Origin: Paranoxybacillus vitaminiphilus
Lineage (GTDB): Bacteria > Bacillota > Bacilli > Bacillales > Anoxybacillaceae
DNA: 64,000 nt
Assembly (NCBI RefSeq): GCF_003259935.1
Contig: NZ_QLMH01000007.1
Coordinates: 96,513-160,512, forward strand
Direction of reading: 5' to 3'
The position numbers and the translations under genes are program-made. A model generated the notes under the pieces. That model searched no databases. It saw only the letters and a program-made list of their open reading frames with translations, and had not been told where the DNA came from. Positions 36,525 through 44,073 of the stretch are shown here, piece by piece (the first letter of the stretch is position 1; each line of letters opens with the position of its first letter).

Positions 36525-36842
36525 ATGGATAATTTCCAAAATGAACTTCAAATGTTAGGCATGGACAATTTCGTGACGGGTGAGGTGATGGTTTGGGATC
36601 CTCAAACCCAGACCTATATTATTGAAGATGCTCGTCAATGCGGTGGACGCTGCGGAGGACGTTGTGGCGGACAATGTTTTGGACGTTGTGGTGGACAGTG
36701 TTTTGGACGTTGTGGTGGACAGTGTTTTGGACGCTGTGGTGGACAGTGTTTTGGACAGTGTTTCGGACAATGTTTTGGACGTTGTTTTAACTGCTTTAGC
36801 TGCTTCCATTGCTGGGGTGGTGGTTTTGGAGGAGGTTTCTAG
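36525..36842 (+). CDS. Heterocycloanthracin-type TOMM precursor peptide
   Basis: 105 residues. The leader (1-38, NELQMLGMDNFVTGEVMVWD) is free of Cys and matches the heterocycloanthracin/sonorensin leader style. The core (39-105) has 16 Cys: twelve units of C-G/F-G-R/Q at four-residue spacing, then CFN CFS CFH C at three-residue spacing, and a Gly/Phe tail WGGGFGGGF. Cys residues are expected to be cyclised to thiazol(in)es by the enzymes encoded next. The leader cleavage site is not evident; Arg37-Gln38 or nearby is a guess. Ribosome site AGGATGGTG. The core DNA is itself a 24-bp tandem repeat. Confidence 0.93.
   Translation: MDNFQNELQMLGMDNFVTGEVMVWDPQTQTYIIEDARQCGGRCGGRCGGQCFGRCGGQCFGRCGGQCFGRCGGQCFGQCFGQCFGRCFNCFSCFHCWGGGFGGGF
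36658..36790 (+). repeat. 24-bp tandem repeat encoding the precursor core
   Basis: Four 24-bp units begin GACGTTGTGG or GACGCTGTGG and end CAGTGTTTTG or CAATGTTTTG, followed by two 12-bp half units (GACAGTGTTTCG, GACAATGTTTTG). Two middle units are identical. Unit identity at synonymous sites points to recent slippage or recombination that changes the number of cyclisable Cys. Confidence 0.9.
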
Positions 36843-36997
36843 TTCCCTAGCTCAAAAAGGTGATTACCTAAGAAGGGACTGCCCCTGCATAATCTGCTGC
36901 AGGGGTCCTCTCTATAAAAATTAACATAAGGGACAAATAGAAGTACATAAAATGATACTACGTATTTGGGAACAACTCACGGATAAGGAGGAGTAGA

Positions 36998-38962
36998 ATG
37001 ACAAATCTGAACGCTTCCTCGCGTCTGAAGGTAAAAAAAGATACGTTTTTTCTCCCTGATCCAAACGGTGGTGTGTATTTTAGAAATAACTCAATCTCAT
37101 TTCGTATGAAAGGCAGTACCATCTATCAGTGGCTTGAAAAGCTGATGCCGATGTTCAACGGAGAGCACACCTTGGGAGAATTGACGGATGGATTACCGGC
37201 CCCCTATCGGAACAGGGTGTATGAAATAGGAGAAATACTGTACAAGAACGGTTTTGTTCGGGATGTGAGCCAAGACTATCCGCATCAATTGGAGAGCAGG
37301 ATTCTCAAAAAGTATGCTTCACAAGTTGAATTTATAGAAAGTTTTGTCGATTCTGGTGCGTTCCGTTTTCAAGTATATCGTCAATCTAAAGTATTGGCAA
37401 TCGGCTCTGGCCCTTTTTTCGTCTCGTTGGTTTCTGCGTTGCTCGAATCTGGATTGCCTAAGTTCCATGTTCTTGTTACAGACTCGATGCCTACTAATCG
37501 GCTGCGGTTGAAGGAACTGGAGGAAAACGCCCGCAAAATGGACTCCGAAGTAGCAATAGAGGAGATAGACCTACAGAGGGGAGCGGAGGGGATTTCTTGG
37601 CGAGAAGTGGTGCAGCCGTTTGAGTGGGTTTTATATGTCTCGCAGGATGGCAATGTAGAGGAGCTGCGGATTCTTCACGCAGTTTGCAGGGAAGAGAAGA
37701 AGGGGTTTCTCCCCGCCATATTTCTGCAGCAAGTGGGTTTAGCGGGTCCATTAGTGCATCCGGACTGTGAGGGATGTTGGGAATCCGCATGGCGTCGCAT
37801 ACACCGATCCGCGCTTCGCAAAGATCGGCCGTTGCAACCTTTTTCTCCAACAGCGGGAGCGATGTTGGCGAATGTGATTGTGTTTGAATTATTCAAAAAA
37901 GTGACAGGAGTGACGAAACCGGAACAGAGGAGTCAATTATTCCTTCTCGATCTGGAAACGTTGGAAGGTGACTGGCATTCGTTCATCAAACATCCTTTGG
38001 TGACGACTGAACGTGTGGCAGCTGAACTGGTTCAAGATCTTGATTTGCGTCTTGAACAGGATTCGAGCTGCGATGATCCGAGTAGATTGTTTCATTATTT
38101 CAGTCAATTGACATCCACTGCATCAGGAATTTTCCATACATGGGAGGAAAGGGACTTGAAGCAGCTTCCGTTGTCCCAGTGCTGCGTTCAAACAGTTAAC
38201 CCTCTATCGGAGGGACCGGCTGAGCTGTTGCCGGAAGTTATCTGTGCAGGTCTAACACATGAGGAGGCGCGGCGGGAAGCGGGATTGACTGGGATTGAAG
38301 CGTATGTATCGCAAATGATAAATTTACTCGTTACGTCATCGTTACACCGCGAAGAAGAGATTGGTAGGATAGCACCAGAGGAAGTTATCGGGGTCGGAGC
38401 AGGAGAAACGATTGCGGAAGGCGTTTGCCGCGGATTGCAAAAGTGTTTGGATGAGGAGCTGAGCAAACGACAGGTTCATCAAAGAGAATCAATTTTTCAG
38501 GTACGATTGGGTACGGTAGAGGATGAGCGCTGCAGATTTTATTTGCAGGCACTGACGACGATGCATGGACCACCGATGATTGGCTTGGGAGAAAAGGTGT
38601 CAGGCTTTCCTATAGTATGGGTCGGCACAAGCGGCCGCTGGTATGGCAGCGCAGGTTTGAATATAACAATGGCGTTGCGGAAGGCGCTAGAGCAGGCGCT
38701 TATGAACGCACAAAATCAAGCGGCTTCACTCAGAATACAAGCACTGGGGGATTCATCTATTCTTCTGAATGAAAAGGAGCCATTAATACTTGAAATCCCC
38801 GCTTGTGAAGAGACGACACAATTGGAGTTCTTGCAGTCTGCCATGCAGGTCTTGAAACAAAACAGCATGCGGCTCTTCGTCTTTGATTTAGCGATAGAAC
38901 CTTTTTTAAAAGAGGAACTTGAAGGGGTGTTTGGTGTGTTGTTAAGAAAGGAGGGTTCATGA
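36998..38962 (+). CDS. ThiF-like thiazole-bacteriocin maturation protein
   Basis: 654 residues, the size of the ThiF-like partner (TIGR03693-type) of heterocycloanthracin clusters. Residues 1-95 could form the leader-recognition (RRE-like) part. A Rossmann-like stretch VLAIGSGPFFVSLVSALLESG lies near 130 (first 20: VLAIGSGPFFVSLVSALLES). CEGCW near 250 is a lone Cys pair. The C-terminal half (about 400-600) contains LTHEEARREAGLTGIEAYV and SAGLNITMALRKALEQALM, which look like a worn YcaO fold without the ATP residues (my inference). It probably scaffolds leader binding for the cyclodehydratase. AAGGAGGAG ribosome site; stop and next start overlap as ATGATG. Confidence 0.85.
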   Translation: MTNLNASSRLKVKKDTFFLPDPNGGVYFRNNSISFRMKGSTIYQWLEKLMPMFNGEHTLGELTDGLPAPYRNRVYEIGEILYKNGFVRDVSQDYPHQLESRILKKYASQVEFIESFVDSGAFRFQVYRQSKVLAIGSGPFFVSLVSALLESGLPKFHVLVTDSMPTNRLRLKELEENARKMDSEVAIEEIDLQRGAEGISWREVVQPFEWVLYVSQDGNVEELRILHAVCREEKKGFLPAIFLQQVGLAGPLVHPDCEGCWESAWRRIHRSALRKDRPLQPFSPTAGAMLANVIVFELFKKVTGVTKPEQRSQLFLLDLETLEGDWHSFIKHPLVTTERVAAELVQDLDLRLEQDSSCDDPSRLFHYFSQLTSTASGIFHTWEERDLKQLPLSQCCVQTVNPLSEGPAELLPEVICAGLTHEEARREAGLTGIEAYVSQMINLLVTSSLHREEEIGRIAPEEVIGVGAGETIAEGVCRGLQKCLDEELSKRQVHQRESIFQVRLGTVEDERCRFYLQALTTMHGPPMIGLGEKVSGFPIVWVGTSGRWYGSAGLNITMALRKALEQALMNAQNQAASLRIQALGDSSILLNEKEPLILEIPACEETTQLEFLQSAMQVLKQNSMRLFVFDLAIEPFLKEELEGVFGVLLRKEGS

Positions 38963-40905
38963 TGGATTCTCGCGTATTGATGGTTGGAGAAGGAATATTA
39001 GCAGATTTTGTGTATGAAAAATTGTCCGTTCAATATCAGGTAATTCGGCAAATCGATTTCGAGGAAGGAGTTCCGGAAGAAACGAATTTTGCTCTAATGT
39101 TGCACGATGCTTGGTATCCCTCCGTTCATCACAAGGCGGAAGAGATGTTACGCTCGTCAGGCATTCCATGGCTTCGGGGCTTCGTTTCATTTGGTGAGGG
39201 CGTGATCGGTCCGCTCGTCCGCCCGAATACCCCGGGATGCTCTCAGTGTGCTGACATTCGACGCCTTATAGCGGGGTACGACCGCAATGAGATGTGGGAG
39301 CTGCAACAGAGGCTGGCGATGCAAGGAGGAATACAGCGTGATGCATGGGCATCACGAACAGGGCTTTTGCAGATGGCTCACCTGATCGATACGGAGACGC
39401 AGAGGGTGTTAGAAGGCAGTCGTACCCGCTTAGAAGAAAGGTTGTTCCTTATCAACATGAAAACATTAAAGAACTCATGTCACTTCTTTCTGCCCGACCC
39501 GTTATGTCCAGTATGCGGTCAATTACCCGACGATTCACCGGCAGCAGCCCGCATATCATTGCAATCAAGTCCGAAGATCAGTGCTGACAGTTACCGCTGC
39601 CGTCCGATAGAGGATTTGAAAAACGTTCTGGTCAAAGACTATCTAGATTACCGAACTGGATTATTGAATGGTAAAATGCATAATTTCGTGCCGCCGTTTG
39701 CCGATTGTCTTGTAAATATGCCATTGTTTATGGGGGACGAGGGAGTAGCAGGTCGGACTCATTCATATGAGGTTAGCGAGTTAACCGCCATTTTGGAGGG
39801 CTTGGAGAGATATTGCGGTATCGAACCTCGCGGCAAACGAACGACAATTCATGACAGTTATCGAAACTTGGAAGATAAAGCGCTCAACCCTGCAAAGGTA
39901 GGAGTGCATGCGAAGGAACAGTATGCCCGGCCCGATTTTCCTTTTAAACCGTTTCATCCAAATCGTCCGATGAATTGGGTATGGGGCTATTCGTTTTTAC
40001 AAGAGCGTCCGATTTTGGTTCCGGAGCTACTTGCATATTACAGTTTGGGCTGTGGGGATGGCTTTGTCTATGAAACTTCGAACGGATGTGCATTAGGCGG
40101 GAGTTTAGAAGAAGCGATTTTCCATGCCATTTTGGAGGTGGTGGAGCGCGATTCATTCTTGATGACTTGGTATGCGCAGTTGCCTCTTTCGCGTCTTGAC
40201 CTTAATTCCGCTAACGATAAAGAATTACAGTTGATGGTTGACCGTATACGTGTGGTGGCAGGATATGATTTGTATTTTTTCAACTCGACGATGGAGCATG
40301 GGATTCCAAGCGTCTTGGCAGTGGCGAAAAACAGGAAGAAAAAGGGGATGAATCTCATCTGTGCTGCCGGAGCTCATCCGGAACCTATACGGGCGGTGAA
40401 AAGCGCGATTCACGAGTTGGCAGGCATGATGCTTGTGCTTGACGAGAAATTGGAGGCAAACCGAGAAAAATATGAGAAAATGTTACACGATCCGTTCTTA
40501 GTACAGCAGATGGAGGACCATGGCATGCTTTACGGTTTGCCGGAAGCCGAGGAACGCCTGCGATTTTTGTTGGATGATCATCGCCCTTCGCGAACGTTTG
40601 AAGAGGAATTCAAGCGGCAAACGAAGAGTGCAGACTTGACTGATGACCTGCAGGACATTCTTCAGAAGTTCCGGCGATTGAACCTTGATGTAATTGTGGT
40701 GGACCAGACAACACCCGTAATCAAACGAAACAGATTATATTGCGTGAAAGTACTGATTCCGGGAATGTTACCGATGACATTTGGGCATCATCTTACCCGC
40801 TTGACAGGTCTGGAGAGGGTGCTCCGGGTACCGATGGAACTTGGGTATACAAAACAACCGCTCACGCTTGAACAGCTTAATCCACATCCCCATCCGTTCC
40901 CATAG
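38959..40905 (+). CDS. Fused E1-like/YcaO cyclodehydratase (SagC-SagD fusion)
   Basis: 648 residues. The N-terminal 200 residues are the E1-like C domain with a tetra-Cys zinc site (CSQC at about 94-97, CPVCG at about 183-187). The YcaO domain (about 215-648) has ATP/Mg motifs SELTAILEGLERY (about 274) and GSLEEAIFHAILEVVERDSF (about 381), and ends in a proline-rich tail NPHPHPFP typical of azoline-forming YcaO proteins. It should use ATP to cyclise core Cys to thiazolines. It overlaps the upstream gene by four bases, so translation is coupled. Confidence 0.93.
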   Translation: MMDSRVLMVGEGILADFVYEKLSVQYQVIRQIDFEEGVPEETNFALMLHDAWYPSVHHKAEEMLRSSGIPWLRGFVSFGEGVIGPLVRPNTPGCSQCADIRRLIAGYDRNEMWELQQRLAMQGGIQRDAWASRTGLLQMAHLIDTETQRVLEGSRTRLEERLFLINMKTLKNSCHFFLPDPLCPVCGQLPDDSPAAARISLQSSPKISADSYRCRPIEDLKNVLVKDYLDYRTGLLNGKMHNFVPPFADCLVNMPLFMGDEGVAGRTHSYEVSELTAILEGLERYCGIEPRGKRTTIHDSYRNLEDKALNPAKVGVHAKEQYARPDFPFKPFHPNRPMNWVWGYSFLQERPILVPELLAYYSLGCGDGFVYETSNGCALGGSLEEAIFHAILEVVERDSFLMTWYAQLPLSRLDLNSANDKELQLMVDRIRVVAGYDLYFFNSTMEHGIPSVLAVAKNRKKKGMNLICAAGAHPEPIRAVKSAIHELAGMMLVLDEKLEANREKYEKMLHDPFLVQQMEDHGMLYGLPEAEERLRFLLDDHRPSRTFEEEFKRQTKSADLTDDLQDILQKFRRLNLDVIVVDQTTPVIKRNRLYCVKVLIPGMLPMTFGHHLTRLTGLERVLRVPMELGYTKQPLTLEQLNPHPHPFP

Positions 40906-40919
40906 GAGGCAAAAGGAGG

Positions 40920-42500
40920 ATGAAGCTAGAGACATTTCTACACCATCTTCATTTTAACGTCGATAAGATTGTACCGTCAGATTGGGAGGTCGATTGGGAA
41001 GATGCACCTCTCGCATATAAGCTGTACCGCAGCTTACCTGTGATTCCGCTTTCTCCAGAAGTACCGTTAACGCTCGAGGAAAAGGAAGCATCCAGAAAGA
41101 TCGACTTAGAAGGAATAGGTCATTTTCTCTGGTACGTATTCGGCCTTACTCAAATTTGCCAGGCAGACTTTTCCTTTGGTTCCACGGAACAAGCGGTAAA
41201 CCTCATGCAGTTGTACCGGCGTTTTGTTCCCTCCGGAGGGGCGTTGTATCCAAACGAATTATACGTGTATTTGAAAATAAAGGATGTTCCAGATGGAGTG
41301 TACCATTACGATGTAGCGCACCATCGCTTAGTGTTGTTGCGGGAAGGCAATTTCGATTCCTATCTAACTAGGGCCCTGGGCAATCGATGTGATGTTTCGG
41401 CTTGTTTCGGTATCGTTTTTGTATCGACCATGTTTTGGAAAAATTTTTTTAAATACAATAATTTTTCCTATCGTCTGCAAGGGCTGGATGCCGGCGTGCT
41501 AATCGGGCAGCTGTTGGAAGTGGCGAAACGGTTCGGCTTCGCATCGGCACTGTATTTCCAATTTCTTGATAGGGCCATCAACCATCTGCTTGGACTATCC
41601 GAACAGGATGAAAGTGTATATGCGGTTATTCCATTATCTGCGGAGTCTTCCATCACTTGGTTTCATAACGATAATAACTTAGAAGAAAGTGTCTCTGCCA
41701 CTGAATTGTGCCGAGAATTGCCAACAGTACAGCATCATTACTATATTCGGTCACGGAGGATGATTGAGTATTCGATGCTGAGAAAAATGAATGAAGCATC
41801 CATGTTCGAATCAACTCGATCGTTTCGGAAGATTAAGGAAGACAAAAATGTTACCTGTGGGATGCAAACGGTAGTTCTGCCTCGCGTGCAGCGGTTATCG
41901 TATGATCTGGCGTCAGTCTGCCAAAAGCGGCATTCACCAGATATAGATTTTGTTTTGGGAAAGGTAAGTCAAGAACAATTGGCCGCTTTGTTACAAGAGG
42001 CGGCGCTTTCTTTCTCGTATCAAAACGATTTAGATGGAGCACATGAGGAGCCGAAGTCCCGTGTCTCACTGTATGGCAGTTTTTATAACGTTGAAGGCGT
42101 TCCAGATGGCGTTTACTATTATGACAGTCATGCTCATGCGTTAGGACGGATACGCTTCGGGGATTATCGACACTTCCTGCAATCCGGAATGTCAATGGAT
42201 AATGTCAATCTGTTCCAAGTACCGCTCTGTCTACATGTGGCAGGAGACAAGGATCACCTTAAAATGGAATTAGGGTACAGAGGATATCGCATTCAACAAA
42301 TGGAGGCGGGGATGCTCGTGCAACGGCTGCTCTTGGTGGCGTCTGCTATAGGGATAGGTGGTCACCCACTTCTCGGATTTGATGTGACCTCATGTGATAA
42401 ACTTTACGAGATCGAACGGAAAGGGAAAACTAGCTTAATCCAAATCCCAGTCGGTCCCTATCGCCCTCGCGCCTGGTTAAAAGGGAGTTTGCGCAGCTAG
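40920..42500 (+). CDS. SagB-type two-domain azoline dehydrogenase
   Basis: 526 residues with two nitroreductase-like halves. Half 1 has YRRFVPSGGALYPNELYVYL near 100 and LDAGVLIGQLLEVAKRFGF near 190; half 2 has SRVSLYGSFYNVEGVPDGVYYY near 380 (in part) and MEAGMLVQRLLLVASAIGIGG near 460 (in part). FMN-dependent, it oxidises thiazolines to thiazoles. AGGAGG lies ten bases before ATG, 15 bases after the YcaO stop, so it is in the same operon. A reverse-orientation repeat follows. Confidence 0.9.
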   Translation: MKLETFLHHLHFNVDKIVPSDWEVDWEDAPLAYKLYRSLPVIPLSPEVPLTLEEKEASRKIDLEGIGHFLWYVFGLTQICQADFSFGSTEQAVNLMQLYRRFVPSGGALYPNELYVYLKIKDVPDGVYHYDVAHHRLVLLREGNFDSYLTRALGNRCDVSACFGIVFVSTMFWKNFFKYNNFSYRLQGLDAGVLIGQLLEVAKRFGFASALYFQFLDRAINHLLGLSEQDESVYAVIPLSAESSITWFHNDNNLEESVSATELCRELPTVQHHYYIRSRRMIEYSMLRKMNEASMFESTRSFRKIKEDKNVTCGMQTVVLPRVQRLSYDLASVCQKRHSPDIDFVLGKVSQEQLAALLQEAALSFSYQNDLDGAHEEPKSRVSLYGSFYNVEGVPDGVYYYDSHAHALGRIRFGDYRHFLQSGMSMDNVNLFQVPLCLHVAGDKDHLKMELGYRGYRIQQMEAGMLVQRLLLVASAIGIGGHPLLGFDVTSCDKLYEIERKGKTSLIQIPVGPYRPRAWLKGSLRS

Positions 42501-42553
42501 GAGTGATAAGAGGAAAGATCCCGTTTTCATTGAGGTGATAACCATTTGAACAC

Positions 42554-42673
42554 GAGGCTGACTCAAAAGCAAAGTGTCAAACCCCACAACACAATATTAT
42601 AGACATAACATAAGATCAATGTATATATTATGAATATGAAATGCATGTGAGGTCAGACACTTATGGGTCATCC
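42554..42673. repeat. Intergenic GGCTGACCC palindrome, copy 10 (reverse orientation)
   Basis: GAGGCTGACTC then GCAAAGTGTCAAACCCCACAAC on the left; GTGAGGTCAGACACTTATGGGTCATCC on the right. It closes the TOMM operon and is convergent with the frameshifted gene beyond. Confidence 0.9.
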
Positions 42674-42735
42674 TTCTTTTTTCAGAATTGTTCAACAATC
42701 ATTCCCTGTTCAAAAGAATCTTCACATAATTGATT

Positions 42736-43073
42736 TTATAAATTTCGTCCAAAATTCTTATGCAGGCGTTCCTTACACTCGCTCCAAGCGGGAATATGAT
42801 CTGCTTCCCAATTAATATATTCTAATTCGTCTGCCATATTTCTTGATATTTTCATTGCCTTTAAGTGGCTGCCTTTATTACGAAAGGCTTTCATACAATC
42901 TTTGTTTTTCCACACCGTTAGCGTCCAGTACGTGTCCCAACCTTCTTTTTCAAATGAAGAATGCACTAGACCCTCTGCTTTTTTGCTTGAATAATTGACT
43001 TCATTGTATGCCAAAAAAAGATGGGCAACTTACGCTTTCCTTTTAGACGCAATCTAGTAACAGAAATGAACAT
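42736..43073 (-). pseudogene. Antibiotic-monooxygenase/DUF3291-like protein, frameshifted
   Basis: The long frame (42736-43014) encodes YWTLTVWKNKDCMKAFRNKG, HLKAMKISRNMADE and WEADHIPAWSECKERLHK, a small ABM-like fold. Upstream in another frame, from ATG 43073 with AAGGAG, comes FISVTRLRLKGKRKLPIFF, the expected family N-terminus. The two join if the seven-base poly-A at 43013-43019 had eight bases. So the gene carries a one-base homopolymer deletion, or the sequence has an error there. Confidence 0.75.
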
Positions 43074-43603
43074 ATTCATTTCTCCTTCCAACTGAATATT
43101 TCATTAATTGATTAAAATATCCTGTTATAAAAAAGATATATATAACTTCTCCTGATATGTTTGTTCTGTATTTAAATATCATATCCTGCTTTTCGTTGAA
43201 CAAAAAATCAACAACATTCTTTAACGGAGTCATTGGTAAAATTTGATTACTTTTTTCTTTTGTTTCTTAAGTTAATATATACATAAAATATGAAGTGTGT
43301 AATTCATTTTTACATATTTGTTAAATTCAGTAATACTAATATGGAGGATACAGCTGGAATAAGCAAGTGAGTGTAAAATGATACAGAAAATTTCAAAAAC
43401 TTTATTTATGGTATGTTGAAACATGTAGTTTATTTTCTGTAGAATAAAAAGGCGCATCTTTTAAAGGAAAGGCTATATTAAGTATTATGTTGATAATAGG
43501 GATATTTTCTTAATTTCGCATTTTCCTTTTTTTCACATATATTTAAAAGATTCTTGAACAAACTCAAATCGACTTGAATCTTTTTTATTTTTTTTATATT
43601 ATT
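43074..43603. other. A/T-rich gene-free stretch
   Basis: About 530 bases without a supportable gene. A short minus-strand frame (43272-43457) is Leu/Ile/Tyr-rich by composition only and has no ribosome site. The region ends at the first of the palindromic operators. Confidence 0.45.
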
Positions 43604-43623
43604 ATATCGAGAATTCTAGATAT
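43604..43623. promoter_or_regulatory. Palindromic operator, site 1
   Basis: ATATCGAGAATTCTAGATAT, a 20-bp palindrome differing from the perfect form ATATCTAGAATTCTAGATAT at one position. It lies 86 bases upstream of a luciferase-like monooxygenase remnant. Probable target of the ArsR-type regulator at 46.7 kb (inference). Confidence 0.6.
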
Positions 43624-43641
43624 TTATATTTTTGTATTGAT

Positions 43642-43661
43642 ATATCTGTAATTCTAGATAT
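43642..43661. promoter_or_regulatory. Palindromic operator, site 2
   Basis: ATATCTGTAATTCTAGATAT, 38 bases after site 1, followed by TTATAAATA as at site 3. Two mismatches from the perfect palindrome. Confidence 0.6.
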
Positions 43662-43689
43662 TTATAAATATGTATGTAACGGAACGATT

Positions 43690-43806
43690 ATGAGTTGGTT
43701 TGGTAAACATAAAGGATATTCACGCCTGTTTACAGAAAGCCATCTGACTCTTATCTCTACAATGTGTATGCAAAACTTTCAAGTAACAGCTCCTAATGAA
43801 GTGTGA
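43690..43806 (+). pseudogene. Luciferase-like monooxygenase N-terminal remnant
   Basis: Thirty-eight codons: SWFGKHKGYSRLFTESHLTL matches the start of the second copy at 47092 (HKGYSRMFKENHLTL), then diverges and stops. The upstream DNA also matches (operator plus TTTATAAATA), so this is the stub of a duplicated module. Confidence 0.75.
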
Positions 43807-43903
43807 ATGATCGATATTATCTACACTTCTATAACAGGGTTGTATTAAATAGGGAGAATAAACAGAAAGAGTGATTTATTACTCGGCTTAAAGTAACCAT
43901 ATT

Positions 43904-43917
43904 TTTAAGCGCTTACA
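43904..43917 (+). promoter_or_regulatory. Possible cre (CcpA) site
   Basis: TTTAAGCGCTTACA matches the catabolite-responsive consensus at 12 of 14 positions. It lies about 155 bases upstream of the aldehyde dehydrogenase start. CcpA control is a guess from sequence. Confidence 0.45.
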
Positions 43918-44073
43918 TAGACGTTAAGGAGGTGATAATCAATCGCGAAAGATAAAACTGCTGCTGGTATGAACATCAAAGAAGAATAATCGTCCGATAT
44001 CATGACGAAATCATGCAATCAGTTAAAGTAGAAGCCTATAAATAAGAATCACATAGAGAGGAGACAATCAAAC

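Noticed and set aside
36658..36790. Tandem 24-bp repeat as a CRISPR array
   Set aside because: There are no unique spacers between units; the repeat is in frame and encodes the Cys-rich precursor core.
36555..36809. Minus-strand 84-residue frame rich in Ser/Thr/Lys/Leu
   Set aside because: It is the antisense shadow of the precursor repeat; no ribosome site and pure repeat composition.
43272..43457. 61-residue minus-strand hydrophobic frame
   Set aside because: A/T-rich composition alone explains it; no ribosome site, no family resemblance.
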